This document shows positions 1 through 7,390 of a stretch of DNA of 39,796 nucleotides, piece after piece. Positions within the stretch are counted from its first letter, which is position 1; each line of letters begins with the position of its first letter. The notes beneath the pieces were generated by a model. That model was given only the letters and a program-made list of their open reading frames with translations, was not told the origin of the DNA and did not search any database. Location of the stretch: assembly GCA_013812235.1 (NCBI GenBank), contig JACCTU010000216.1, positions 1 to 39,796 on the forward strand, read 5' to 3'. The stretch comes from Actinomycetota bacterium. GTDB lineage: Bacteria; Actinomycetota; Thermoleophilia; Gaiellales; Gaiellaceae. The translations under genes and the position numbers were made by a program.

Positions 1-2
1 TC

Positions 3-686
3 GCCGTCGCGCTCCTCGCAAGCTGCGGGGGCGAGGAGCGCGGGACGGCGACCCTGTGGGTGACGCGCGACCGCGGTGCGCAGGTGCTCGTGACGGCGGA
101 GGTCGCCGCCGGGCAGAGTGCGATGCAGGCGCTCGACCGCGAGGCCGACCTCGACACGCGTTACGGCGGCCGCTACGTGCAAGTGGTGGAGGGGCTCGAG
201 GGGTCGCTGTCCAAACGGCGCGACTGGTTCTGGTTCGTGAACGGATACGAGGCGGACCGCTCGGCTGCGGAGTACCGGCTGCGGGCGGGCGACGTCGTTT
301 GGTTCGACTACCGCGACTGGGACAAGCGGAGGTCGCAACCCGTCGTCGTCGGCGCGTTTCCCGAGCCGTTCCTCCACGGCGTCGGCAAGCGCCGACCCGC
401 CGTGGTTGTCTACGGCGCCGGGCTTCGGGCAGAGGCCGTGCGTTTTGCGGAGCTGCTTCGAGGCAGGGCCGTCGCCTGCTGCTCGACCGTCCCGCCGGCC
501 GACGCGAACGTCCTGGCGCTCACGAGCGCGCCCAGACCCGGGGTTCAACTCTTCGTGGGCGAGTACCGCGGCAAGGCAGGCCCCGGAGAGGCGGTCCGCT
601 TCGAGCTCACCGCCGCACCCGATGAGCTGCAACAGGTCGTCGAGCACGCGCGGCGCCGTTACGAATGGAGGCGGCCGCAGTCGTGA
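3..686 (+). CDS. DUF4430 (transcobalamin C-terminal-like) lipoprotein, 5' end missing
   Basis: The frame is already open at the window edge. The first residues read AVALLASCGGEE, the end of a signal peptide with a lipobox (LASC), so the true start lies upstream and the mature protein is probably a lipid-anchored extracytoplasmic protein. Next comes a domain of about 75 residues with the DUF4430 pattern: an aromatic strand WFWFVNGYEAD, then AGDVVWFDYRDW. This family (InterPro 'Transcobalamin-like, C-terminal') is the small beta domain that caps vitamin B12 in animal transcobalamin and intrinsic factor. The last 100 residues are a less recognisable alpha/beta segment. The gene runs directly into ecfT with a GTGA overlap and heads an ECF transporter operon, so the inferred role is substrate capture for that importer. 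The domain call is firm; binding of cobalamin is inferred from family and context. Confidence 0.8.
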   Translation, partial: AVALLASCGGEERGTATLWVTRDRGAQVLVTAEVAAGQSAMQALDREADLDTRYGGRYVQVVEGLEGSLSKRRDWFWFVNGYEADRSAAEYRLRAGDVVWFDYRDWDKRRSQPVVVGAFPEPFLHGVGKRRPAVVVYGAGLRAEAVRFAELLRGRAVACCSTVPPADANVLALTSAPRPGVQLFVGEYRGKAGPGEAVRFELTAAPDELQQVVEHARRRYEWRRPQS

Positions 687-1381
687 CCGCGAGCGCGGGA
701 GCGGTACTTCTCGCCGGCCTCGCGGCCACGGCGCTGCTTGCCGAACGCGTCGCCTCGGTCGCGGTGCTCGCCGCGCTCCTGCTCCTCGTGTGCCTGCGTG
801 CGCACTCACCGCTCCGCCGCGTGTACCTGGCGGGGGCGATCCTGCCCGGTCTCGCGCTCTTCTTCCTCTGGCCCGTGCTCGGAACCGAGGGCTATCACGT
901 GCTCTGGAGCGGGCCGCAGGTGCCGGTCCTCGGCACGCTGGACGTCACGGTCGAAGAGCTCGGCGGCGCAGCCCTGAACGCGCTGCGGCTGATCGCGGTC
1001 GGGCTCGCGTTCACGGCGTACGCGCTGCTGCTCGACCACGACCGACTGCTCGCGTCGGCATCGTTCGCCCGTCGCTCCGCGCTCGCGGTGGCCCTTGCCA
1101 CGCGCCTCGTGCCCACCCTTCAGCGCGACGCCAACGGCCTCGTTGAAGCGCTGCGCGGGCGCGGTCTCGCGGTCGAAGGGCTCGCGGGCCACGCCCGCCT
1201 GCTCTCGCCTCTCGTTGCGGGCTCGCTCGAGCGGGCCGTCAACCTCGCGGAGGCGATGGAGGCGCGTGGCTTCGGTCGCGCCACGGTCACGCGCGCGCCT
1301 CGTCCACCGTGGCGCGCACACGACAGGCTCGGCGTCGCCGTGGCGGCCGTGCTCGTCCTGGCGGGACTTCTGTGGCTGTAG
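683..1381 (+). CDS. ecfT: ECF transporter transmembrane scaffold EcfT
   Basis: This is the energy-coupling membrane subunit that links the S component to the ATPases. The 232-residue protein has four to five hydrophobic segments. Near its cytoplasmic coupling region it has the two Ala/Arg-Gly motifs of EcfT (ALRGRG and MEARGFG) that bind the ATPases. I prefer GTG at 683, which overlaps the preceding stop as GTGA and has GGAGG at 668-672. An in-frame ATG at 665 is the alternative and would add six residues. It is followed by the ATPase gene with a 10-nt overlap, so the cluster is translationally coupled. The family assignment rests on the motifs, the topology and the neighbours on both sides. 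Confidence 0.85.
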   Translation: MTASAGAVLLAGLAATALLAERVASVAVLAALLLLVCLRAHSPLRRVYLAGAILPGLALFFLWPVLGTEGYHVLWSGPQVPVLGTLDVTVEELGGAALNALRLIAVGLAFTAYALLLDHDRLLASASFARRSALAVALATRLVPTLQRDANGLVEALRGRGLAVEGLAGHARLLSPLVAGSLERAVNLAEAMEARGFGRATVTRAPRPPWRAHDRLGVAVAAVLVLAGLLWL

Positions 1382-2721
1382 CGACGCTCGACCGCGTCAC
1401 GTTCACGTACGCGGAGGGGGCGGCGCCTGCGCTGGTCGACGCAACGCTGACGCTCGAGCCGGGCGAGCTCGTCGCAGTCCTCGGCCCATCAGGTTCGGGC
1501 AAGTCGACGCTGCTCCGATCGCTTGCGGGGCTCGTGCCGCACTTCCACGGCGGGCGATTCTCGGGACGGGCGACCGTCGTGGGACGCGACACACGCGCGG
1601 TCCGGCCGGCGGAGCTCGCCGGCGACGTGGCGACGGTCTTTCAGGATCCGGAAGACCAGGTCGTCATGACGATCGTTCGCAACGAGGTCGCGTTCGGGCT
1701 GGAGAACGTCGCCACGGCGCCGGACGAGATCTGGGGGAGAGCGGAGGAGGCGCTGAAGGCCGTCGATGCGGGCCACCTCGCCGCGCGGCGCACGACCGAG
1801 CTCTCCGGCGGCGAGCTCCAGCGCGTCTGCCTTGCCGCGGCCCTCGCGCTCCGGCCGCGGCTGTTGCTGCTCGACGAGCCGACCTCCCAGCTCGACCCCG
1901 ATGGAGCGGAGGTGTTCCTTCGGTCCGCGTCGTCGCTCGGGTCCGCGGTCGTGCTGTCGGAGCAACGCGTGGTACGGGCGCTCGACTTCGCGCACCGGGT
2001 TCTGTACCTCGAGCAGGGGCGGATCGTGCTCGACGCGCCGAACGCGGCAGCTCGCGAGTGGCTGCTCGAGCATCGACCCGCGTACGCCGGGGCCATGTGC
2101 GTTGCCAACAAGGGCAACGATCTGTCCGATGCCGTGGTCCAGATCGAGAACGCATGGTTTTCCTACGGCGACGTCTCGGTGCTCGAGGGTGCCTCGCTCG
2201 CGGTCCGCCGCGGCGAGATCGTGACCCTCGAAGGACCCAACGGGTCCGGAAAATCGACGCTGGCCAAGCTCGCTGCCGGGCTGCTCGAGCCGCAGCAAGG
2301 GCTCGTGCGCCGGGCCGGTCGCGCCGGGTACCTCTCCCAAGACCCCGGCCGATACCTCGCCTGCGAGCGGGTGGACGACGAAGTCGCGCTCGGCGTCGGC
2401 GGCGACAGGGACCGCGCGTACGCGGCACTCGACCAGTTCGGCCTCGCCTGGGCAGCCGAGCGCCATCCCCGCGACCTCTCGAGCGGCGAGCGCGAGCGGC
2501 TGGGGGTTGCGGCCGTCGTGGCCGGGGAGCCCGACCTGCTCGTCCTCGACGAGCCGACGCGGGGGGTCGACCCGGAGCGAAAGGCCGAGCTCGCGGCGTG
2601 GATCGTCCGCTACGCCGCCGCCGGTCATGGCGTGCTGATCGCTACCCACGACCCGACATTCCCGGCACACCGGCGTATCTCCCTCGGCGGCCGCGTGACG
2701 GAGGAACGTGTCGCCGCGTAG
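1372..2721 (+). CDS. Fused ECF transporter ATPase EcfA1-EcfA2
   Basis: One 449-residue polypeptide carries two complete ABC ATPase domains, replacing the usual separate EcfA and EcfA'. Domain 1 has Walker A GPSGSGKST (residues 38-46), Q-loop FQDPEDQVV, signature LSGGELQR and Walker B LLLLDEPTSQLDP. Domain 2 has Walker A GPNGSGKST, Q-loop LSQDPGRY, signature LSSGERERLG and Walker B LLVLDEPTRGVDP. Domain 2 ends with a normal switch histidine (IATHD). In domain 1 the matching place reads VVLSEQRVV, so the histidine is absent. The start is the GTG at 1372, giving VAVATLDRVTFTY, the usual first strand; in-frame codons further upstream lie inside ecfT. The S component gene starts 14 nt before this stop. 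It powers uptake together with EcfT and the S component. Confidence 0.88.
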   Translation: MAVATLDRVTFTYAEGAAPALVDATLTLEPGELVAVLGPSGSGKSTLLRSLAGLVPHFHGGRFSGRATVVGRDTRAVRPAELAGDVATVFQDPEDQVVMTIVRNEVAFGLENVATAPDEIWGRAEEALKAVDAGHLAARRTTELSGGELQRVCLAAALALRPRLLLLDEPTSQLDPDGAEVFLRSASSLGSAVVLSEQRVVRALDFAHRVLYLEQGRIVLDAPNAAAREWLLEHRPAYAGAMCVANKGNDLSDAVVQIENAWFSYGDVSVLEGASLAVRRGEIVTLEGPNGSGKSTLAKLAAGLLEPQQGLVRRAGRAGYLSQDPGRYLACERVDDEVALGVGGDRDRAYAALDQFGLAWAAERHPRDLSSGERERLGVAAVVAGEPDLLVLDEPTRGVDPERKAELAAWIVRYAAAGHGVLIATHDPTFPAHRRISLGGRVTEERVAA

Positions 2722-3382
2722 CGTCGCGACGCTCGCCGCACTCGGCGCGCTTGCGGCGGCAGCATGGGCGGGTCTCGACCCGCACCGCGGCCCGCTCGCG
2801 TTCCTGCTCGTCGCTGCGGCGATCGTGGTCGCCGGCTTCGCGTGGTTCGAAGGGGGTGCCGAGGCTGCCAAGGACGTCACGCTCGTCGCGACGCTCGGCG
2901 GGATCGCCGCCGCCGGGCGAGTGTTGTTCGTCGCCGTCCCGAATGTCCAGCCGGTGACCGTGATCGCGGCCGCGTCCGGCGCCGCGCTCGGCCCGCGCCG
3001 GGGGTTCGCGGTCGGCGCGCTCGCTGCGCTTGCGTCGAACGTCTTCCTGGGGCAGGGCCCGCACACGCCGTGGCAGATGCTCGGGTGGGGCCTCTGCGGG
3101 GTCCTCGGCGGTCTCGCGCGCCCGCTCGTGCGGCGGCGGCTCGTCTTCGCGATCTTCTGCTTCGCACTCGGGTTCGTGTACGGGATGCCGCTCGACCTGT
3201 ACACGTGGCTCTACCTACCCCACAACGAGGCCTCCCTCGTCGCCGTGCTTGCGCGCGGGTTTCCGTTCAACCTGGCGCACGCGCTCGGGAACCTCGCGCT
3301 CGCGCTCGTAGCCGGTCCCGAGCTGCGGCGTGTGCTCGAACGCTACGAACGGCAAACGCGAACCGAGGTCGTGTACGCATGA
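2708..3382 (+). CDS. ECF transporter S component (cobalamin/corrinoid candidate)
   Basis: This is the substrate-specific membrane subunit, 224 residues with about six hydrophobic segments. The segment GRVLFVAVPNVQPVT is the pattern I associate with S components predicted to be B12-related (CblT/CbrT-like). That substrate assignment comes from memory of the family and from the flanking transcobalamin-like genes. The start is GTG at 2708, with GGAGGA just upstream (about 2704) inside the end of the ATPase gene. It overlaps the ATPase stop by 14 nt and the next gene by ATGA, which ties all five genes into one translational unit. The substrate could instead be a B12 precursor such as dimethylbenzimidazole. 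Confidence 0.8.
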   Translation: MSPRSVATLAALGALAAAAWAGLDPHRGPLAFLLVAAAIVVAGFAWFEGGAEAAKDVTLVATLGGIAAAGRVLFVAVPNVQPVTVIAAASGAALGPRRGFAVGALAALASNVFLGQGPHTPWQMLGWGLCGVLGGLARPLVRRRLVFAIFCFALGFVYGMPLDLYTWLYLPHNEASLVAVLARGFPFNLAHALGNLALALVAGPELRRVLERYERQTRTEVVYA

Positions 3383-4212
3383 TGCGTCTGCTCGCCCTGC
3401 TCGTCGCCGTCGCCGTCGCGTTCGCTCCAGGTGCAGGGGCGGCGGACGATGTCTCCGTGCGCTATCTCCTCTCACGCGAGCGACCTGGGGGAGGGTTTGC
3501 CGAGGCCACCGGGACGCCGGGGGTCTCGCTGACGGCGTGGGCGGTGCTCGGCCTCCGTGCGCGCGGCGCATCGCCCTCGCCCGAGACGCGCGAGTATCTC
3601 CTCCGCACCGAGGCCCGCGACGTCCCGGAGCTCGAGCTCGCACTGATGGCCCGTGCCGTCTCGGGCGCGGAGACCTCGACGCAGGTTGCCCGCCTTCGCG
3701 CCGCGATTCGGCCGAGCGGGCTGATCGGATCGTCGCTCAACTCGACGATCTGGGGCGTCCTCGCGCTTCGCCAGGTCCGTGAGCCGGTGCCGGCCGCATC
3801 GAAGCGGCTACTGCTCGCGCGGCAGTCGAGTTCAGGCGGCTGGGGGTGGGGCGCAGGGGTTCCTCCGGACTCGAACGACACCGCCGCAGCAGTCCAGGCG
3901 CTTCGCGCGCTCGGCGTGCGTGGGAAGCCGATCTCGCGCGCGCTCGACTTCCTCCGCAAGCATCGGAATCCCGACGGCGGTTTCGAGCTCTCGAGAGGCC
4001 GAGGCTCCGACACGCAGTCGACCGCGTGGGCGGTGCAGGCGTTTGTCGCCGCCGGCGTGCGGCTCCCGAAAGGCGCGCTCGGCTATCTGGCGCGGATGCG
4101 CCGCGCGGACGGCAGCTACCGCTACTCCGCGCGCTATCCGGCAGCTACGCCGGTCTGGGTGACCTCGCAAGTGCTGCCCGCTGTGGCGCGCGAGCCCTTT
4201 CCGCTGCGCTAA
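3379..4212 (+). CDS. Secreted alpha/alpha-toroid (prenyltransferase/squalene-oxidase repeat, intrinsic-factor-like) protein
   Basis: The protein has 277 residues. A signal peptide (MMRLLALLVAVAVAFAPGAGA) has no lipobox cysteine, so the product is probably exported in soluble form. The rest consists of repeated helical hairpins with the glycine-aromatic turns of the alpha/alpha toroid fold: PGGGFAEA, SGGWGWGAG, DGGFELSRG and ADGSYRYSA. Terpene cyclases, prenyltransferase beta subunits and the N-terminal domain of transcobalamin/intrinsic factor share this fold. No DxDD or zinc-site motif of a cyclase or prenyltransferase is visible, which argues for a binding role. The start ATG overlaps the S-component stop (ATGA), so it is co-translated with the transporter. 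With the DUF4430 lipoprotein it could form a two-part cobalamin binder; this is inferred. Confidence 0.75.
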   Translation: MMRLLALLVAVAVAFAPGAGAADDVSVRYLLSRERPGGGFAEATGTPGVSLTAWAVLGLRARGASPSPETREYLLRTEARDVPELELALMARAVSGAETSTQVARLRAAIRPSGLIGSSLNSTIWGVLALRQVREPVPAASKRLLLARQSSSGGWGWGAGVPPDSNDTAAAVQALRALGVRGKPISRALDFLRKHRNPDGGFELSRGRGSDTQSTAWAVQAFVAAGVRLPKGALGYLARMRRADGSYRYSARYPAATPVWVTSQVLPAVAREPFPLR

Positions 4213-5449
4213 GAGGGGCTTACGCCCTGGTCGTCGACCCACGAGCTGACGAGCCCGCGATAGTGCTCGACGAAGTACTCCTGCTCCTGGACCGGGAACG
4301 TCGCCTTGATGGTCTGCACGAGCAGCTCGTCGAACGACGGGCCCTCGAAGTACTCGACCGTCAGGTCGTCGAGGCGCGCGAGCGACTCGGAGACGAACTC
4401 CTCGTAGCGTTCGGTCTCGAAGTACTCGTCGGCGAGCCGCCGGTACTCGCGCAGCTTCTCGTCGTAGGAGAGATCCTCGCGGTCGCCGACTGCGAAGTAT
4501 TCACGCGTGTCGACGTCGACGCGCATCGGCCGGCCGGTCACGACGCAGAAGGCGGACCAGCGCAGCAACGCGCGCATCGCCCACGGGAAGTAGTAGTGAA
4601 GCGACGTGATCGCGACGTCCGGCGAGGCGTTCGCGTAATCGATCGGCGAGGCCTCGCCGTCCTTGACGATCGTCTCGCACGAGTTGAACTCCCACCGGAA
4701 GAACGCGTTCACGAGTCGCGACACGGTCACGACCTCCCAGCCGAGCTCCGGCGAGAGGAACGCGTGCTCGACTTGGTACCGGTCGAACATCGGGCGGTCG
4801 GGCTCGAAGCGCATCACCATCGTCTCTCAGCCCCGATCGAGAGCGAGCGCGCGAAGACGTCGAAGTCCTCGAGCGCGCCCTGCACGTGCATCATCCGCTC
4901 GCCGGACTCGTCGTAGTGTCGACGAAGCTCCTCCGGGGTCGTGACCCGCGACACGCCGATCCATTGCCCGCCGTCGAACGGCTTCATGAAGAGCGGGTAG
5001 CCGACCTGCGCGCCGATCTTGGCCAACTCGAAGGGCGAGTTGTAGCGCTCGGCGGTCTCGACGAAGCGCGGGTTGCTCGGCGGGACCTTGTGGGGAATCA
5101 GCCACGTCTCCGGAACCTTCAGCCCCAGCCGCATCATCGCGCAGTAGGCGGAGTGCTTCTCCATCGACTGGAACGTGAACGGGTTGTTCAACAGGTAGAC
5201 GTCGTCCATCAGCGCGACCTTCTTCAGCCACGCGCGCGGGAGGTCGTACCACCACGCGAGCCGGTCGATCACGAGCGAGTAGCGCGGCCGTGACCGGAGG
5301 TCGAACGGCTCGTTGACGATCCGCTCGGTCGTGAGCTCGTGCTTCTCGCTGCCCCAGCGAATCGGTCCCAGCTTCGTGACGAGGGACTCGAAGGCGGAGG
5401 GCCAGTCGTCCTCGGTCCCGAGCAGCAGCCCGATCAGGTGCGACGGCAT
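4209..5449 (-). pseudogene. ATP-grasp domain protein split by a 2-nt frameshift
   Basis: Two abutting reading frames together encode one ATP-grasp ligase-like protein. The upstream part (5449 to 4814, 211 residues, beginning MPSHLIGLLLGTEDDW) contains the nucleotide-binding strand PLFMKPFDGGQWIG and ends abnormally as SLSIGAERRW. The downstream part (4820 to 4209, beginning MVMRFEPDRPMFDRYQ) has FRWEFNSCE and IDYANASPDVAITS, which suit the metal-binding C-terminal half. Removing one TC unit from the TCTCTC run at 4823-4828 restores a continuous 412-residue protein (SIGAETMVMRFEP). The start ATG shares one base with the preceding esterase stop. Family members ligate a carboxylate to an amine or thiol using ATP; the substrate here is unknown. 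Translation as two coupled polypeptides is possible, since the two frames overlap by 7 nt. Confidence 0.75.
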
Positions 5450-5700
5450 CAGACGAACCTCGGCAGGTGGTGCGCGAGCTGCTCGCGCCACGACGACCAG
5501 CCGCGCGGTGGGTACTCGTTCCCCCAGCCGGCGACCTCGCAGCGAATGCCCTGCTCGCCGAGCAGCGCGCCAAATCGCCTCGTGCTCTCGAGCGCGCCGG
5601 TCGTGTCCTCCCACTGGCCGCTCCCGCAGACGAGGACGAGCGACACATGCTCGCGCAGCCAGTCCAGGTGGTCGCCGCTCAGATGGCTCGATCGGATCGA
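5449..5700 (-). pseudogene. C-terminal remnant of an alpha/beta-hydrolase esterase
   Basis: The frame reads SSHLSGDHLDWLREHV, then LVLVCGSGQWEDTTG and finally GWSSWREQLAHHLPRFV. This is the last quarter of an esterase of the COG4947 kind, where a VCGxGxWE strand precedes the catalytic-histidine end. The nucleophile elbow and the whole core are missing, and the usual catalytic His context is not convincing (AGWGNEYPPRGW). The stop shares a base with the ATP-grasp start (TGATG), so an operon once existed. Its upstream end is a deletion joint with the fragment at 5679-6040, marked by a 9-bp direct repeat GGCTCGATC at 5685-5693 and 5704-5712. Confidence 0.65.
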
Positions 5701-6040
5701 GAGGGCTCGATCATCCCGGCGGGGGCCTGGTCGTCGTCGATCCAGACGGGCCGCTCGTAGCCGTCGAGCTCCAGCACGGAGCGCTCGCCGAACGGCGCGC
5801 TCGCGCGCAGCGGGTTCTCGGGATCGACGAGGGTCTCTGTCGTGCCGTCCGCGCGCTCGACCTCGAGCGCGTACTCGAGCCGGGCGAGCCCGTCCGGCCG
5901 CGGCGCGCGGAGCCCCCAGTCCGCGTCCGGCCGCGTCTCCGGAACTCGAGCAGTGCCTGGCGCTTGAAGGCGTCGGTCCGCAGGCGTACCGCCTTTACGT
6001 CAACCGACGGTACGCGGAACGAGAGCACGACCTCGCTCAC
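5679..6040 (-). pseudogene. N-terminal (E-set) remnant of an enterochelin-esterase-like hydrolase, frameshifted
   Basis: It starts with GTG at 6040, overlapping the GNAT stop as GTGA. The first 34 residues (SEVVLSFRVPSVDVKAVRL onward) run in one frame. From about 5945 the homology moves to another frame: DADWGLRAPRPDGLARLEY, ERADGTTETLVDPENPLR, then FGERSVLELDGYERPVW. This is the immunoglobulin-like N-terminal domain of esterases related to enterochelin esterase. The catalytic alpha/beta-hydrolase domain that should follow is gone; the frame stops at 5679 just after the joint with the second esterase remnant. So there is one frameshift plus one deletion of probably more than 1 kb. The fold call is moderately secure, the original substrate unknown. 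Confidence 0.6.
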
Positions 6041-6942
6041 GCGCGCCGCTTCACCCACTCGGTCATCACGGCGTACGGCTTGAAGCCGAGCTCGTCGTTG
6101 ATCGCGAGCATCCCGGCGTTCTCTGAGTCGTTCTCGGTCATGAGGCGGGAGATGCCCGCCTCTGCGCAGCCGCGAACGACCGCGAGCTTCGCGAGGCGTG
6201 CAAGGCTGCGCCGCCGGTACGCCCGCGCGGTGCCCGTGAGGTCGTGATCGGCGAGTCCGCGCGAGCGGTCGACGTGGACCCAGGAGAGCGCCGCGGGCAC
6301 GTCGTCGACGAGCACGACGACGCTGAGCTCGCGGTCGAGATCCGGGTTCCCGATCGTCTCGTCCAGCCACTCGTCGAGTGGAACGTTCGTCTCCGGGTTG
6401 TCCGCCGGCATGTCGGCCGCCGCTTCGGCGTAGAGCGCGTGCACGTCCGGGAGCCGATCGAGAAGCTCGGCGACTGGGGTGACCCGCACGCCATCCGGAC
6501 GCTCATCGAGGCGCGACGTGTCGACGACGGACGGGTCGAGAGAGGACAGGCGCTCGACGCGACCCGGAACGAACCCGCGCTGCTCGAGAAACGACGCACT
6601 CTCCGAGTCCGCCCAGCTGCGCAGCTCACGTGCACCGTGCGACGCGAGGTGCTGCAACCCTTCCTCGAAGAGCGCCGAGCCGACGCCGCGCCGCCGGTGG
6701 TCGGGATGCACGATCACCCAGACACCGCCAGCGTCGTCGACCTCCGTCGCCCAGTCGAACTCGGCCTCGCCCCACCCGACGATCCGGCCGGCCTCTTCGG
6801 CGACCCAGAGCTTGCGGTGCGCACGCGGCGGGACGGAAGAGAGGCGATGCCGTGTGCCGGCCGCAGTCGAAAACCACGGGCTGTGCTCGGCGATCAGCGC
6901 CGAGCCGTCCTCGGCGTCGGAGTCCTCGTACTCCCGGATCAC
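6037..6942 (-). CDS. Tandem GNAT-family N-acetyltransferase
   Basis: The 301-residue protein has two GNAT domains in series, an arrangement shared with mycothiol synthase and related actinobacterial enzymes. Domain 1 shows the acetyl-CoA motif VHPDHRRRGVGSALF. Domain 2 has a diverged version around TGTARAYRRRSLARLAK and ends with the typical INDELGFKPYAVMTEW. The start is GTG at 6942, four bases after the cupin stop, with no evident Shine-Dalgarno sequence, so it is probably translated with the cupin. It precedes the broken esterase gene with a GTGA overlap. The acyl acceptor cannot be told from sequence. Confidence 0.85.
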   Translation of the reverse strand: MIREYEDSDAEDGSALIAEHSPWFSTAAGTRHRLSSVPPRAHRKLWVAEEAGRIVGWGEAEFDWATEVDDAGGVWVIVHPDHRRRGVGSALFEEGLQHLASHGARELRSWADSESASFLEQRGFVPGRVERLSSLDPSVVDTSRLDERPDGVRVTPVAELLDRLPDVHALYAEAAADMPADNPETNVPLDEWLDETIGNPDLDRELSVVVLVDDVPAALSWVHVDRSRGLADHDLTGTARAYRRRSLARLAKLAVVRGCAEAGISRLMTENDSENAGMLAINDELGFKPYAVMTEWVKRRA

Positions 6943-6946
6943 GCGG

Positions 6947-7354
6947 TTAGGTCGAGTTGCTGAACTCGCCGCGGCCCATCGCCTGGCGCTTTTCCAGGTC
7001 GGCGGGGTCGACGAGCTGCCCGTCGCGGCCCACGTAGCCGCCCTTCCCTCCGACGATCAGCAGCACGAGGTCGTCCTCGCCGCCGTTCGAGACCAGCCGC
7101 GGCGTGGCTGCTTCGACGTGCGCCAGACCGCCGGGCCCGAGCTCGCGCACGTCGCCGTCGACGTCGAAGCGGGCGGTCCCGCTGTGCACGAAGTAGAGCT
7201 CGTCCTGCTCGTCGTGGTAGTGGAGGATCCCCTCCGCGCCCGGCGGGTAGACGATTGCGTTGACGCCGAACGCGGTCACGCCGAGACCCTGCCGGATCTT
7301 CCGGAAGCCGTAGTTGTCGCCGAGCTCGTCGAGCGTCCCAAAGCTGTGCGCCAT
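6947..7354 (-). CDS. Cupin-domain protein
   Basis: This is a small single-domain beta-barrel protein of 135 residues. The cupin metal motif is visible as GILHYHDEQDELYFVHSG, with two His and a Glu spaced as in motif 1, followed by GPGGLAHVEAATPRLVSN for motif 2. AAGGAGGG lies just upstream (7361-7368), so ATG 7354 is a strong start. It is the first gene of the leftward operon that runs through GNAT, the esterase remnants and the ATP-grasp protein, and it is divergent from uvrD. The role is probably metabolite binding or a simple dioxygenase/isomerase reaction; no substrate is suggested by the sequence. Confidence 0.85.
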   Translation of the reverse strand: MAHSFGTLDELGDNYGFRKIRQGLGVTAFGVNAIVYPPGAEGILHYHDEQDELYFVHSGTARFDVDGDVRELGPGGLAHVEAATPRLVSNGGEDDLVLLIVGGKGGYVGRDGQLVDPADLEKRQAMGRGEFSNST

Positions 7355-7377
7355 CAATGACCCTCCTTGCTCATCGC

Positions 7378-7383
7378 TAGCAT
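7378..7383 (+). promoter_or_regulatory. Leaderless -10 box of uvrD/pcrA
   Basis: TAGCAT lies exactly 7 nt before GTG 7391. The same TANNNT-N7-start layout occurs before thrS, pheS and the E1 alpha gene in this window. No Shine-Dalgarno sequence precedes the start, consistent with a leaderless mRNA. Confidence 0.5.
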
Positions 7384-7390
7384 CGCCGGA

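Noticed and set aside
1-60. Cobalamin riboswitch for the ECF operon
   Set aside because: The window starts inside the first gene, so the leader is not visible; nothing can be claimed.
7367-7390. TTG 7367 as the uvrD start
   Set aside because: It adds residues unlike the family and would place the TAGCAT box inside the gene; GTG 7391 fits the leaderless spacing seen elsewhere.
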